Part shown: positions 7,643 to 17,086 of the stretch, piece after piece | How the letters are laid out: every line of letters begins with the position of its first letter | How positions within the stretch are numbered: the first letter of the stretch is position 1 | Assembly (NCBI GenBank): GCA_016722065.1 | Contig: JADKGX010000001.1 | Coordinates: 2,418,001 to 2,482,000, forward strand | Source: Planctomycetota bacterium | Lineage (GTDB): Bacteria > Planctomycetota > UBA8742 > UBA2392 | Reading direction: 5' to 3' | DNA: 64,000 nucleotides | Notes under the pieces: model-generated | Databases searched by the model: none | The model's input: the letters and a program-made list of their open reading frames with translations, nothing else | Told to the model about the DNA's origin: nothing | Translations under genes and position numbers: made by a program

Positions 7643-8482
7643 ATGGACCTGCAACTGAAAGACAAAGTTGTTTTCATCACCGGTGCCAGCGGCGGCATCG
7701 GCCGCGCATTGGCGCGCACGTTTGCGCAGGAAGGTGCCAAGCTGGCGCTGCATGCAGGCAGCAACATCAACTGGCTGCGCGAGTTCGTGGCCGGCAGTGA
7801 TTGGCGCGACCGCGCACTTTGCGTGCAAGCGGATGTTACGGACCCTGCCGCCGTGGAAGCCGCCATGCAGGCCGCGACGCGGCACTTCGGGCGGGTTGAC
7901 ATCTGCATTGCCAATGCTGGCAAATGGCCGCGCGAGGACGCCCGGATTGACGAAATCTCGCTCCAGCGCATGCGCGACACTATTGGCGTCAACCTGTTTG
8001 GCGCCATCTGGACCGCGCGGGCATTTTTTGCACAGCTTGCGCCACGGCCTGACCAGCAGGGCACCAGCCTGACCTTTATCGGCAGCACCGCTGGCCGTTT
8101 TGGCGAACGCGGGCACGTGGACTATTCGCTTGCCAAGGCCGGTCTGTACGGGCTGGTGCGCACTTTGAAAAACGAAATCGTGCAGCGCGATCCCTTTGGC
8201 CGCGTGAATATGGTGGAGCCCGGCTGGACCGTCACGGAAATGGCCCGAGAGGCCCTGGATCAGCCCGGCACGATTCAGCGCGTTGTGCGCACCATGCCGG
8301 TGCGACAGCTGGCCCGGGCGGTGGATATTGCGCGGTCGGTGCTGGCGCTGTCGTCGCCGGCGCTGTCGCGGCATGTCAGCGGAGAAGTGCTCACGGTGGC
8401 CGGTGGGATGGAAGGCCGCGTGCAGTGGACTGAAGCCGACATCGACGAAGCAGCGATCCGAAGTCGCGCCCGCGCGGAATGA
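7643..8482 (+). CDS. Short-chain dehydrogenase/reductase
   Basis: Classical SDR of 279 residues. It shows the cofactor motif TGASGGIGRA (residues 14-23), ANAG in the central sheet (about residue 89), the catalytic serine in FIGSTAGRFG and the catalytic pair in YSLAKAG. It is expected to be a soluble NAD(P)-dependent oxidoreductase of unknown substrate. The start lies 11 bases after the dehydrogenase stop, suggesting one transcript with it. The C-terminal 25 residues (TEADIDEAAIRSRARAE) extend slightly past the usual family end. Confidence 0.9.
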   Translation: MDLQLKDKVVFITGASGGIGRALARTFAQEGAKLALHAGSNINWLREFVAGSDWRDRALCVQADVTDPAAVEAAMQAATRHFGRVDICIANAGKWPREDARIDEISLQRMRDTIGVNLFGAIWTARAFFAQLAPRPDQQGTSLTFIGSTAGRFGERGHVDYSLAKAGLYGLVRTLKNEIVQRDPFGRVNMVEPGWTVTEMAREALDQPGTIQRVVRTMPVRQLARAVDIARSVLALSSPALSRHVSGEVLTVAGGMEGRVQWTEADIDEAAIRSRARAE

Positions 8483-8543
8483 CCACAGCCATTGCGGCTT
8501 TGTCGCTTTGGCGATTACGCAGGCAGCCCGATTTGGCTAAACC

Positions 8544-9296
8544 ATGGCCATGCCTGAAGAAGAACAGGTCTATGTGCTGGCAGACACAACGCCGCAGTGC
8601 GTGTTTCGTGCCCGTGGCATAACCAAGGTTTACCGCATGGGCGAAGTGGAAGTGCATGCCCTGCGCGGTGTGGACCTTGACCTGTTCCAGGGCGAGTTTG
8701 TGGTCATGCTGGGGCCATCGGGCAGTGGCAAATCCACGCTGCTGAACATTCTGGGCGGGCTGGACGTGCCAAGCGCCGGCACTGTGCAATACCGCGATCG
8801 AGATCTTTCGTCTGCTGGCGAGCGGGCCCTGACTGAGTACCGCCGTTTCCACGTGGGCTTTGTGTTTCAGTTCTACAACCTGATTCCCAGTTTGACGGCC
8901 CGCGAAAACGTCGCCCTGGTCACTGAAATCGCCCGTGACCCGATGACGCCCGAGGACGCTTTAGCTGTAGTCGGGCTGGCTGACCGCATGGATCACTTCC
9001 CCGCGCAGTTGTCTGGCGGCCAGCAGCAGCGCGTTGCGATTGCCCGCGCGATTGCCAAGCGACCGGACGTGCTGCTGTGCGACGAGCCTACAGGCGCGCT
9101 GGACATCACCACCGGCGTTGTGGTGCTGGAGGCGATCGAACGCGTCAACCGGGAACTTGGCACCACCACCTGCGTGATTACGCATAATGCCGCCATTTCG
9201 CGCATGTCGGACCGCGTGGTGAACATCGCAGACGGCCGCATTGCCAGCATTGACGACAACCCGGCCAAGATCGCGCCCAAGGAGCTGCAGTGGTAG
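8544..9296 (+). CDS. ABC transporter ATP-binding protein (MacB/LolD-type)
   Basis: Cytoplasmic ATPase subunit of a MacB/LolCDE-like exporter. Visible motifs are Walker A GPSGSGKST, Q-loop FQFYNLIPSLTARENV, signature LSGGQQQRVAIARA, Walker B VLLCDEPTGALD and the H-switch in CVITHN. The FYNLIPSLTA wording is characteristic of the lipoprotein/macrolide-export branch. About 20 residues precede the core domain. The stop overlaps the start of the permease by seven bases, so the two are translationally coupled. Confidence 0.94.
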   Translation: MAMPEEEQVYVLADTTPQCVFRARGITKVYRMGEVEVHALRGVDLDLFQGEFVVMLGPSGSGKSTLLNILGGLDVPSAGTVQYRDRDLSSAGERALTEYRRFHVGFVFQFYNLIPSLTARENVALVTEIARDPMTPEDALAVVGLADRMDHFPAQLSGGQQQRVAIARAIAKRPDVLLCDEPTGALDITTGVVVLEAIERVNRELGTTTCVITHNAAISRMSDRVVNIADGRIASIDDNPAKIAPKELQW

Positions 9297-11659
9297 GCCT
9301 TGCCGCGATAGACCGCAAACTGCTGCGCGACCTGTGGCAGATGAAGGGCCAGGCGCTGGCCATCAGCCTGGTCATCATGTCGGGCGTGGCGCTGTTTGTG
9401 GCGCAGCTTTCGACGCTGGAACGCCTGAAGGTCGCGCGGGCGCTGTACTACGACGACTACCGTTTTGCCGACGTGTTTGCCAACTGCAAGCGCGCGCCGC
9501 TGTCTGTGGCCGACGAAATTGCCCAGATGGAAGGCGTAGCGACAGTGCAAACGCGGATTCTGGCCGACGTCACGCTGGACATAGACGGACTGGAAGAACC
9601 CGCCATCGGGCGCATCGTCAGCATTCCGGACGACGGCAAACCGCTGCTCAATGGCATTCACCTGGTCAAGGGCCGCCTGCCTGCCACCGACGACGAAGTG
9701 CTGGCCAATGAAGTGTTTGCCCAGAAGCAGGGGTTTGTCGAGGGATCGACGTTTCGCGCGTTGCTCAATGGCCGCAAGCGCACACTGACGGTGTGCGGCA
9801 TCGCGCTGTCACCGGAGTTCATTTACAGCATTCGCGGCGCCGGCAACGCCCTGCCCGATGACCGGCACTTTGGCGTGCTGTGGATGCGCCGCGGCGGGCT
9901 GGCCGCGGCCTTTGACATGGAAGGCGCCTTCAACGACGTGGCCCTGCGCCTGATGCCAGGTACGCGGCCCGAGGAACCCCTGCGGCGTCTGGATATCGTT
10001 CTGGCCAAGTACGGTGGTCTGGGTTCTGTGGCGCGCCAGAACCAGCTTTCCCACTGGTTTCTGAACAATGAAATCAGCCAGCTGTCCAACTTTGGCGTGG
10101 TCGTTCCGCTGGTGTTTCTGGGCGTGGCGGCGTTTCTTTTGAACGTGGTGCTGAACCGGCTGATCAACACGCAGCGCGAACAAATTGCCGCGTTGAAGGC
10201 CTTTGGTTACTCCAACACTGCAATCGGTCTGCATTACGCCAAGTTGATTGCGCTGTTTGTCTTGATCGGCACGGCCCTGGGCGCGCTGGTCGGCGGCTGG
10301 CTTGGGTCAGCGCTGGTGGGACTGTATGGCACGATTTACCACTTTCCGGTGCTTACCTATGAACTGAACCCGCTGCTGCCGCTGGCCGCCGGGGCGCTTT
10401 CCGGCGGCGCGTGTTTTGCCGGCACACTCAAGTCGATGCTGCGTGCGGCTTCGCTGCCGCCCGCGGAGGCCATGCGCCCGCAGGCGCCACCGCTGTATCG
10501 CAAATCACTGGTCGAACGTCTGGGTATCCAGCGCTGGCTGGGCCAGCCCACGCGCATGATTCTGCGCAGCCTGGAACGCAAGCCTCTCAAGGCCGTACTC
10601 AGTGTCACGGCCATTGGCATGGCGGTGGCAATACTGGTGTGGGGTTTTGCGTTCATGGATTCCATCTGGTACGTGATTGATACCCAGGCCAACGATGTGC
10701 AGCGTGAGGACATCACGGTCAGCTTTGTCGAGCCGCGCTCGCGCGGCGCCTTGCATGCCCTGCAGCAGCAGCCAGGCGTGCTGCTTGCGGAGCCCTACCG
10801 GGCGGTGGCGGCGCGCATTCACTTTGAACACGTGCAGCGACTGGCAGGCGTGACCGGCGTTCCGCGTGGCGTAACGCTTTCGCGCGTGCTGGACGAATCC
10901 CTGCAGCCGGTGCCAATGCCTGAAAAGGGCCTGGTCATGTCGCGCTGGCTGGCCAAGGTGCTGCGCGTCCATGCCGGCGACGAAGTGCGCCTGGAAGTGC
11001 TGGAGGGCCGCCGTCCCGAACTGCTGGTGCCGGTGGTCGAAGTGATTGACGATTTTGTCGGCCTGGCCGCGTACATGGACCTGGAGGCACTGAACGCCCT
11101 GATGGGCGAAGACGGCGTGATTTCCGGGGCGCACCTGTTGATTGACCCGGCCCGCCAGGCCGGGCTGTACCGCACACTCAAGGACATGCCGTTGGTGGCT
11201 GGCGTCAGTGTCAAGCAGGCCACGATTGATGCCATGCGCCACCAGATAACCGAAAACCTGATGATCTCGGTGATGTTCAATATCTTCTTTGCCTGTGTGA
11301 TCGCTTTTGGCGTGGTGTACAACAACGCGCGCATTGCGCTGTCAGAAAGCGCCCGCGAACTGGCCAGCCTGCGCGTGCTGGGGCTCACCCGGGCCGAAAT
11401 CAGTTACATCCTGCTGGGCGAGATGGCGGTGTTGACGGTGGTTGCTTTGCCCGTGGGGTGCGTGATGGGCTGGGCCGTCAGCCTGGCCACAGGCGAACTG
11501 CTGAACAGCGAGGTGATTCGCCTGCCGCTGAAGATAAGCGACTTTTCCTATGCCTTCGGGCCGGCGATTGTGCTGGTGGCTTCGGTTGTCTCGGCCCTTG
11601 TGGTACGGCGCAGGCTGGATCATCTGGACCTCGTGGAAGTCCTCAAGAGCCGGGAGTAG
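9290..11659 (+). CDS. ABC transporter permease with two FtsX domains
   Basis: Large inner-membrane permease of 789 residues, the partner of the ATPase before it. Helices are visible at about residues 20-40, then a block of three at about 265-385, one at about 435-463, and three near the C-terminus (about 658-684, 705-735 and 753-777). This gives the duplicated FtsX arrangement, with two large extracytoplasmic domains between the blocks. With the membrane-fusion protein ten bases downstream, it forms a tripartite-type exporter or mechanotransmission system. The substrate is unknown; lipid, lipoprotein or peptide cargo are possible. Confidence 0.92.
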   Translation: MVGLAAIDRKLLRDLWQMKGQALAISLVIMSGVALFVAQLSTLERLKVARALYYDDYRFADVFANCKRAPLSVADEIAQMEGVATVQTRILADVTLDIDGLEEPAIGRIVSIPDDGKPLLNGIHLVKGRLPATDDEVLANEVFAQKQGFVEGSTFRALLNGRKRTLTVCGIALSPEFIYSIRGAGNALPDDRHFGVLWMRRGGLAAAFDMEGAFNDVALRLMPGTRPEEPLRRLDIVLAKYGGLGSVARQNQLSHWFLNNEISQLSNFGVVVPLVFLGVAAFLLNVVLNRLINTQREQIAALKAFGYSNTAIGLHYAKLIALFVLIGTALGALVGGWLGSALVGLYGTIYHFPVLTYELNPLLPLAAGALSGGACFAGTLKSMLRAASLPPAEAMRPQAPPLYRKSLVERLGIQRWLGQPTRMILRSLERKPLKAVLSVTAIGMAVAILVWGFAFMDSIWYVIDTQANDVQREDITVSFVEPRSRGALHALQQQPGVLLAEPYRAVAARIHFEHVQRLAGVTGVPRGVTLSRVLDESLQPVPMPEKGLVMSRWLAKVLRVHAGDEVRLEVLEGRRPELLVPVVEVIDDFVGLAAYMDLEALNALMGEDGVISGAHLLIDPARQAGLYRTLKDMPLVAGVSVKQATIDAMRHQITENLMISVMFNIFFACVIAFGVVYNNARIALSESARELASLRVLGLTRAEISYILLGEMAVLTVVALPVGCVMGWAVSLATGELLNSEVIRLPLKISDFSYAFGPAIVLVASVVSALVVRRRLDHLDLVEVLKSRE

Positions 11660-11668
11660 AACCAGACC

Positions 11669-12850
11669 ATGAAGTGGGTCAAATACATCCTGGGTGCCCT
11701 GGCCGTGGCTGCCGTGCTGGCCGCCGTGGCTTTTGGTTTTGCGCCCAAGCCCGTGCCCTGCGACACCGCAACCGTTACGCGTGGCGGCCTGGAAGTCACG
11801 GTCGACGGCGAGGCCCGCACCCGCGTCAAGGATCGCTTTGCCGTCTTTGCGCCTTTGACCGGGCGCATTGACCGCCTGACACTGAGAGTAGGCGATGTCG
11901 TCAAGGCCGGCGATGTCATCACGCGCCTGACAGCGCAACCGCCTGCCCCGCTGGATGCCCGCGCCCGCGCCGCCACCGCAGCGAACGTTAAGGCCGCGCA
12001 AGCCACACGCGACCAGGCCGCCAAACAGGAAGAAGCCGCCCGGGCGGAACTGGAATACGCGGCCTCGCGCCTGGAAAACCTGCAAAAGTTGCTGGCCAGC
12101 AAGAATACGTCGCAGGATTCCGTCGACGCCGCGCAGTCGCAGCACAAAGCCGCACAGGCACGCCTGCGGTCAGCAGAGTTTGCAGTTGCTGCAGCCGGAT
12201 ACCAGGTAGATGCCGCCCTGGCAGCCACCATGGAGGAACCCACCGGCGCGGAAACCCGTCTGGAAATCAAATCGCCAGTCGACGGCCGCGTCTTGCGCGT
12301 CGCCCGCGAAAGCGCCGGTCCGGCCTTGATGGGGGAAGTGCTGGTGGAAGTCGGCGATTCGAATTCGCTGGAGGTCGTGTGCGACCTGCTTTCAAGGGAC
12401 GCAGTGCGTGTGCAGCCCGGCATGAAGGCGCGGCTGGAACGCTGGGGCGGGCGCGAAGCCCTAAATGCCCGCGTGCGGGTCGTGGAACCCTTTGGCTTTA
12501 CCAAAGTTTCAGCACTGGGCGTGGAAGAACAACGCGTGAACGTGGTGCTGGATTTCACCGACGGTGCAGGCAAGTTTGAGGCCCTGGGCGACGGCTTTCG
12601 CGTGGAAGTACGCGTGATCCTGGAAGAAAGCCTGAATGTGCTGAAGGTGCCTGCGGGCGCCGTGTTCACGACCAAGGAAGGCCAGGCGCTGTTTCTGGTC
12701 GAAAACGACCACGCCCTGCGCAAGTTGGTGCAAACTGGCCGCCGCAACGGGCTGGAAGTCGAGATCCTGGGCGGAGTCACGGAAAACGCGACGGTGATTG
12801 TTCACCCCGGTGATACGGTGGAAGATGGCAAGGCAATCCAGCGTCGTTGA
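11669..12850 (+). CDS. HlyD/MacA-type periplasmic adaptor (membrane-fusion) protein
   Basis: The N-terminus (KWVKYILGALAVAAVLAAVA) is a membrane anchor. It is followed by a lipoyl-like half motif, a coiled-coil hairpin of about residues 100-175 rich in Ala/Lys/Glu/Gln, the second lipoyl half (LEIKSPVDGRVLRVARE) and beta-barrel domains. This order matches MacA/HlyD-type adaptors that link an inner-membrane pump to an outer-membrane channel. It is the third gene of the ATPase-permease-adaptor operon. No TolC-like channel is encoded nearby. Its last 26 bases overlap mutY. Confidence 0.92.
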   Translation: MKWVKYILGALAVAAVLAAVAFGFAPKPVPCDTATVTRGGLEVTVDGEARTRVKDRFAVFAPLTGRIDRLTLRVGDVVKAGDVITRLTAQPPAPLDARARAATAANVKAAQATRDQAAKQEEAARAELEYAASRLENLQKLLASKNTSQDSVDAAQSQHKAAQARLRSAEFAVAAAGYQVDAALAATMEEPTGAETRLEIKSPVDGRVLRVARESAGPALMGEVLVEVGDSNSLEVVCDLLSRDAVRVQPGMKARLERWGGREALNARVRVVEPFGFTKVSALGVEEQRVNVVLDFTDGAGKFEALGDGFRVEVRVILEESLNVLKVPAGAVFTTKEGQALFLVENDHALRKLVQTGRRNGLEVEILGGVTENATVIVHPGDTVEDGKAIQRR

Positions 12851-13922
12851 CCCGCGCACGCGGCCGATGCTGCGCTGGTTTGCCGACAACGCGCGCGACC
12901 TGCCCTGGCGCCGCAACCCCACGCCCTACCGCGTGTGGGTCTCCGAAATCATGTTGCAGCAGACCCGCGTCGAGGCCGTGCGCGAAAAGTACACGGCATT
13001 CCTGCGGCGTTTTCCCGATGTGCGCAAACTTGCCCGCGCCAGCCAAGAAGCTGTGCTGGTGGCCTGGTCAGGGCTGGGCTATTACCGCCGCGCCCGCCAG
13101 TTGCATGCTGCCGCCAAACTGGTGGTTACAAACCACGATGGCAAGTTTCCGCGTGATGCCGCAGCGATTGCGGCCTTGCCCGGCATTGGCCGCTACACCG
13201 CCGGCGCCATTGGCAGCATTGCATGGCAACAGGCGGTGCCGATTGTTGACGGCAACATTGAACGCGTGTTCGCCCGGTGGCATGGCATTGAGGGTGCCAT
13301 CAAGTCCGCGCCTGTGGCACGCCGCCTTTGGACGCTGGCGCAAAGTTGGGTTGAAACCGGTGTGGCAGCAGGGCATTCGCCCTGCAGCCTGAACCAGTCG
13401 CTGATGGAACTTGGAGCGCTGGTCTGCACGCCACGCGCGCCCCGATGTGGCCAATGCCCGGTGGCGGCCCATTGCCGCGCCCGCGCGACAGGCAGCCCGG
13501 AGTCTTTGCCTCGCCGCGCCGCAGCGGCCAAGGCTGTGCCATTGCAGCTGGTGCTGGCCGGGCTGCGTGATGCCGGCGGCCGTGTCTGGTTGCAGCGCCG
13601 CCGGGGCGGAGAGTCGCCGCTGCCCGCTGGACTGTGGGAGTTTCCGCATTGCAAAGGCGCCGCCCGGTCGGCAAAGGCGAAGCTGGAATCCTTGCTGGGC
13701 TGCACAATGCACAGACCGGGCCGGCCCGTTCAACGCAAGCACAGCATCATGCACTGGAAAATCACCCTGACCCTGTTGCCGGCCTTCATGCCGCAAGTTG
13801 GTGCGGCTGGGCCGCATGTGCAAGGCGCGCAAGGCCGCTGGTTTACGCCCGCGCAGGCACGCAAGGCCGCTCAGTCGGGTGCGACAGCCAAGTTACTGCA
13901 AGTATTGCTGGCAGGTGAGTGA
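12825..13922 (+). CDS. mutY: A/G-specific adenine DNA glycosylase MutY
   Basis: MutY removes adenine mispaired with 8-oxoguanine. The catalytic domain shows PWRRNPTPYRVWVSEIMLQQTRV, here cited in pieces: PWRRNPTPYRVWVSE then MLQQTRVE with the catalytic glutamate in EIMLQQT, the helix-hairpin-helix LPGIGRYTAGAIGS, and the catalytic aspartate in VDGNIERV. The [4Fe-4S] ligands follow the exact C-x6-C-x2-C-x5-C spacing in CTPRAPRCGQCPVAAHC. A NUDIX-like C-terminal domain that reads 8-oxoG is present from about residue 230. The ATG at 12825 puts the start inside the adaptor gene (26-base overlap). At 365 residues it is normal length. Confidence 0.95.
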   Translation: MARQSSVVDPRTRPMLRWFADNARDLPWRRNPTPYRVWVSEIMLQQTRVEAVREKYTAFLRRFPDVRKLARASQEAVLVAWSGLGYYRRARQLHAAAKLVVTNHDGKFPRDAAAIAALPGIGRYTAGAIGSIAWQQAVPIVDGNIERVFARWHGIEGAIKSAPVARRLWTLAQSWVETGVAAGHSPCSLNQSLMELGALVCTPRAPRCGQCPVAAHCRARATGSPESLPRRAAAAKAVPLQLVLAGLRDAGGRVWLQRRRGGESPLPAGLWEFPHCKGAARSAKAKLESLLGCTMHRPGRPVQRKHSIMHWKITLTLLPAFMPQVGAAGPHVQGAQGRWFTPAQARKAAQSGATAKLLQVLLAGE

Positions 13923-14004
13923 CGCAATTTTTTGGCACTCCCCGGTGTTTCGGCGCCTTGGCGCGACCGTAGAATGCCCCGCGCTCACTCTAACGGAGAA
14001 GAAT

Positions 14005-15249
14005 ATGAAGAAGACAATGCTGTGCCTGCTGCTTGCGCTGCTCGCGGCTCCAATGATGGCAGGCGAGAAGGAAGTCGAATCGACCCGCGCTGCGCTGGCC
14101 AAGCTGACTGCCATTAATGAAGGCGTACTGGGCAAAGAGGAACTGCGCTTCATTATCCTGGGCACCGAAGTTGGCAAGTTCAACATTGAGGTCACAAAGG
14201 GCGAAGTCGATGGCAAGGCCTGCTATGTGGTTGTGGCCAGCGCGGCCTTTGCGCTGGGAGACAACAAACACGCCTTCACGACCAAGTCGATGATCGCGCC
14301 AAACGGCTGGCTGCTTTCCGAAGAATCCACCGAATCCGAAGACGGCGAAACCACCAAGACCACCACGTGGAAGCTTGAGGGCGGCATCTACACCGTTCAC
14401 AAGGTCGAGCCCAAGGCCAAGGACGAAGCCGATCGCGACCGCAGCTCAGAAGTCAAGCCGGATTTCAACCTGCTTGCTGGTTCGGCCAACATGCTGATCG
14501 GCAAGTTGCTCCCGGCCACTTCGGGCACCTACGAGTTCCGTTCCTTTGATTCGGATTCGCAGGCCACCTATGCCAAGACCATCACCTTGACCGCCGGCAA
14601 GGACGGGCTGCTCGACATCAAGGAAGTCGGCACGGAGGCGTCCAAGGACGCCGAAGGCAACATCAAGGAATCCGCCAAAACCGTTTCCTCGACGCTCAAG
14701 GGCGGCAAGTTCGTGCGCGTAGACATGGGCGACCGTTTTGTGCTGTCTGCCGATGCCCCGGCCAAGCTGACGCCCGTCACCGACGAAGCCATGGCCAAGC
14801 AAGACAAAGAGTTCCACCCCGTGGCCATGTTCTTTCGCGCCACCCAGACCCGCAGCGAAGACACCATTTCCAAGGCCGTGAATCTGGACCGCTTTATGGA
14901 CAACGCCCTGGAAAAGGACCCGCGCGCACAGGGCCTGACCCAGGAACAGAAGGACCTGGTCAAGGCGCAGCAGATGCCCGGTTTGCCCAAGGCTTTCCTG
15001 GGCGAAGAAAAGAAGCAGACCGACAAGGAAAAGAGTGCCGGCGCAGCCACGATGAAGATGATCCTGAACGTCGAACACTTCGTCGTCACCAAGGGCGAAG
15101 GCGACCAGATGATCGTGCGCTTCACCGACGAAGTCAGCAGCTTCATGGGTAACAAGCTGGAGTTCATTGTCGAAAAGAACAAAGAAGGCCAGTGGCAGGT
15201 AGTGTGGGTAGAGAACAAGAACAAAGAGGAAGACGAAAGCAACGGCTAG
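14005..15249 (+). CDS. Secreted protein of unknown function
   Basis: A 414-residue protein with a clear signal peptide (MKKTMLCLLLALLAAPMMAG) and predicted cleavage near residue 20. ATG 14005 is favoured by the upstream ACGGAGAAG ribosome site. The mature part is rich in Lys, Glu, Thr and Asp, lacks cysteine clusters and membrane helices, and has an Ala/Lys/Glu-rich stretch near residues 300-350. The C-terminus is strongly charged (ENKNKEEDESNG). I do not recognise a family. It forms its own transcription unit, followed immediately by a strong hairpin terminator, and is convergent with the VWA operon. Confidence 0.8.
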   Translation: MKKTMLCLLLALLAAPMMAGEKEVESTRAALAKLTAINEGVLGKEELRFIILGTEVGKFNIEVTKGEVDGKACYVVVASAAFALGDNKHAFTTKSMIAPNGWLLSEESTESEDGETTKTTTWKLEGGIYTVHKVEPKAKDEADRDRSSEVKPDFNLLAGSANMLIGKLLPATSGTYEFRSFDSDSQATYAKTITLTAGKDGLLDIKEVGTEASKDAEGNIKESAKTVSSTLKGGKFVRVDMGDRFVLSADAPAKLTPVTDEAMAKQDKEFHPVAMFFRATQTRSEDTISKAVNLDRFMDNALEKDPRAQGLTQEQKDLVKAQQMPGLPKAFLGEEKKQTDKEKSAGAATMKMILNVEHFVVTKGEGDQMIVRFTDEVSSFMGNKLEFIVEKNKEGQWQVVWVENKNKEEDESNG

Positions 15250-15267
15250 TCGACGCACCAAATACGC

Positions 15268-15296
15268 GGGACCGCCCCAAGGGGCGGTCCCGTTTT
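15268..15296 (+). terminator. Rho-independent terminator after the secreted-protein gene
   Basis: Perfect 11-bp stem GGGACCGCCCC / GGGGCGGTCCC (15268-15278 and 15281-15291) with a two-base AA loop, followed by GTTTTC. It sits 18 bases after the stop at 15249. It could also act on the convergent VWA gene, but the T-run is only on the plus-strand side. Confidence 0.88.
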
Positions 15297-15309
15297 CATT
15301 GCCGGGTTT

Positions 15310-17025
15310 CTATTTGCCGCCTGCCAGGCCGCTTGCGGACTTGTTGGTGGACAGTTCCCTGGCCTTGGCGACCAGCTTGGTCAGATCCAACACTTCGTTG
15401 TCGTCGGTCAAGGCAATGACCTGCTTGAGGTCCGCCAGCACGGGGTCAAAGCTGCCGTTCTTGGCCCAGTAACTGTGGCGCAGCAGTTCTGCAAACTCGG
15501 CCACGCTGGCGGCAAGCCGCAGGTTGGCGGGGGCTTGTTCCCAGGTGCGAATGTCCTTGGTAAAGGCCTCCTGTCTGGCTTCGCTGTATTCTTCCTGTTC
15601 GTCGTGCTTCCAGCGCACGGTGGTGGTGGCCAGTGCGCCGTTGGCGTTTTCAAACAGCTTGATTTCAAACAGTGCCGTCACGCTGTGGCCCGCGCCAACT
15701 TCGCCGCCATCGACGGCGTTGTTGCGAAAGTCCTTGTCGGCTACGTCGCGGTTTTCATAGCCGATCAGGCGCCAGGATTTGACCACGGCGGGATTGAACT
15801 CGACCTGCATTTTCACATCGCGGGCAATCACCTGCAGGGTGCCGGTCAGGTTGTCGACAAACACCCTCTTGGCTTCGTCCATGTTGTCAATGTAGGCGTA
15901 GTGGCCGTCGCCCTTGTCGCCAAGGGTTTCCAGCATGGTGTCGTTGTAGTTGCTCATTCCAAAGCCAATGGCCGAAAGCGTGATGCCCTTGCGGCGCTGG
16001 GTTTCAATCATTTTCAGCAGGGCCTCGGGTACCACTTCGCCGTTATTGGCCACGCCGTCGGTGCACAGAATCACTCGGTTGATGCTGCCTTGCTTGAAGT
16101 TCGCCGCCGCCATGTCGTATCCGATACGGATGCCTTCCTCGGCGTTGGTGCTGCCATTGGCGGCCAGGCTGTCCAGTGCCTCCAGGACTCGGCTTGGATC
16201 GTTGGTGTGGTCCAACAGTTTGGCTCCGCGTGTGCCATAGACGGCAATGCCTACGTAATCGTCGCGGCGCAATTGCTTGACCAACATGCGCAGGGCCTGC
16301 TTGACATACCCCATGCGGTTTTCCATCTGCATGCTGCCGCTGATATCAATCACGAACGTCAGCACGGCGGGCTTGCGCACTGCGGCGTCAACCACCTTGC
16401 CCTGCAGGCCCACACGCAGAAGGTGACAGTTCTTCAAATCCGCCCCATAGCGCGAAGGCGCACAATCCATCGCCATGCTGAATGTGCTGTTGGCAGGGGG
16501 CGCATAGCGATAATTGAAATAGTTGACGAACTCTTCGGTGCGCGGGGCTTCGTTGGGCGGCAGGTTGCCGCGGTTCAGGTAGTCCCGGCACACGGTGTAG
16601 CTGCCGGTGTCAACATCGGCCGCAAAGGTGGAAAGCCGGTCGTCTTCGGTGTCGACAAACGGGTTCACGCCATGTTGCTTGAAAAACATGTCGTAGGGTT
16701 CGCCAGATTCAACACCAGGACCAGGGGGTTCATCAGGCCGGCCATCAGGCCGTGCATTTTCAGGGTCGCCATAGACCTGTTCGAACCGACCGCGGACGTC
16801 TTGGTTGAAGTTCACAGGCGGTCTTGAGGGGTCCTGGCCATTGAAAAAGATACCGGCCGAAGGGTTGGCCGGCGCAATACCGCCCGTGCCATTGTCGAAG
16901 TCCGAAGTGGTTTCCTTGGCAACGGAGGCTTGGCCGCCGCTGTAGCCGCTGCAGGCCGCAAGCGTGATTGCGCCAATGCAGGCCATAGCGATGGCGATTC
17001 GGTTCATGGGGTGTTGGGTTTTCAT
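15310..17025 (-). CDS. YfbK-like von Willebrand factor A lipoprotein
   Basis: A 571-residue exported lipoprotein. The signal peptide ends in a lipobox (LAAC at about residues 22-25), so Cys25 should be lipidated. The YfbK architecture is visible: an N-terminal vWF_A-type region around VDTEDDRLSTFAADVDTGSY, a VWA domain with the MIDAS motif DISGS (in FVIDISGSM) and a DUF3520-like C-terminal region (QVEFNPAVVKSWRLIGYENR). It presumably binds a ligand through a divalent metal; no partner is known here. It is the third gene of a sigma factor-VWA-VWA run and lies 61 bases after its paralogue. The ribosome site AAAGGTG precedes ATG 17025. Confidence 0.92.
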   Translation of the reverse strand: MKTQHPMNRIAIAMACIGAITLAACSGYSGGQASVAKETTSDFDNGTGGIAPANPSAGIFFNGQDPSRPPVNFNQDVRGRFEQVYGDPENARPDGRPDEPPGPGVESGEPYDMFFKQHGVNPFVDTEDDRLSTFAADVDTGSYTVCRDYLNRGNLPPNEAPRTEEFVNYFNYRYAPPANSTFSMAMDCAPSRYGADLKNCHLLRVGLQGKVVDAAVRKPAVLTFVIDISGSMQMENRMGYVKQALRMLVKQLRRDDYVGIAVYGTRGAKLLDHTNDPSRVLEALDSLAANGSTNAEEGIRIGYDMAAANFKQGSINRVILCTDGVANNGEVVPEALLKMIETQRRKGITLSAIGFGMSNYNDTMLETLGDKGDGHYAYIDNMDEAKRVFVDNLTGTLQVIARDVKMQVEFNPAVVKSWRLIGYENRDVADKDFRNNAVDGGEVGAGHSVTALFEIKLFENANGALATTTVRWKHDEQEEYSEARQEAFTKDIRTWEQAPANLRLAASVAEFAELLRHSYWAKNGSFDPVLADLKQVIALTDDNEVLDLTKLVAKARELSTNKSASGLAGGK

Positions 17026-17086
17026 GGTTCACCTTTCCGGGGTGGTGGTTGTTGCCTTGGGGCTTGCTGCTGCTTGGCGTTGCCTG

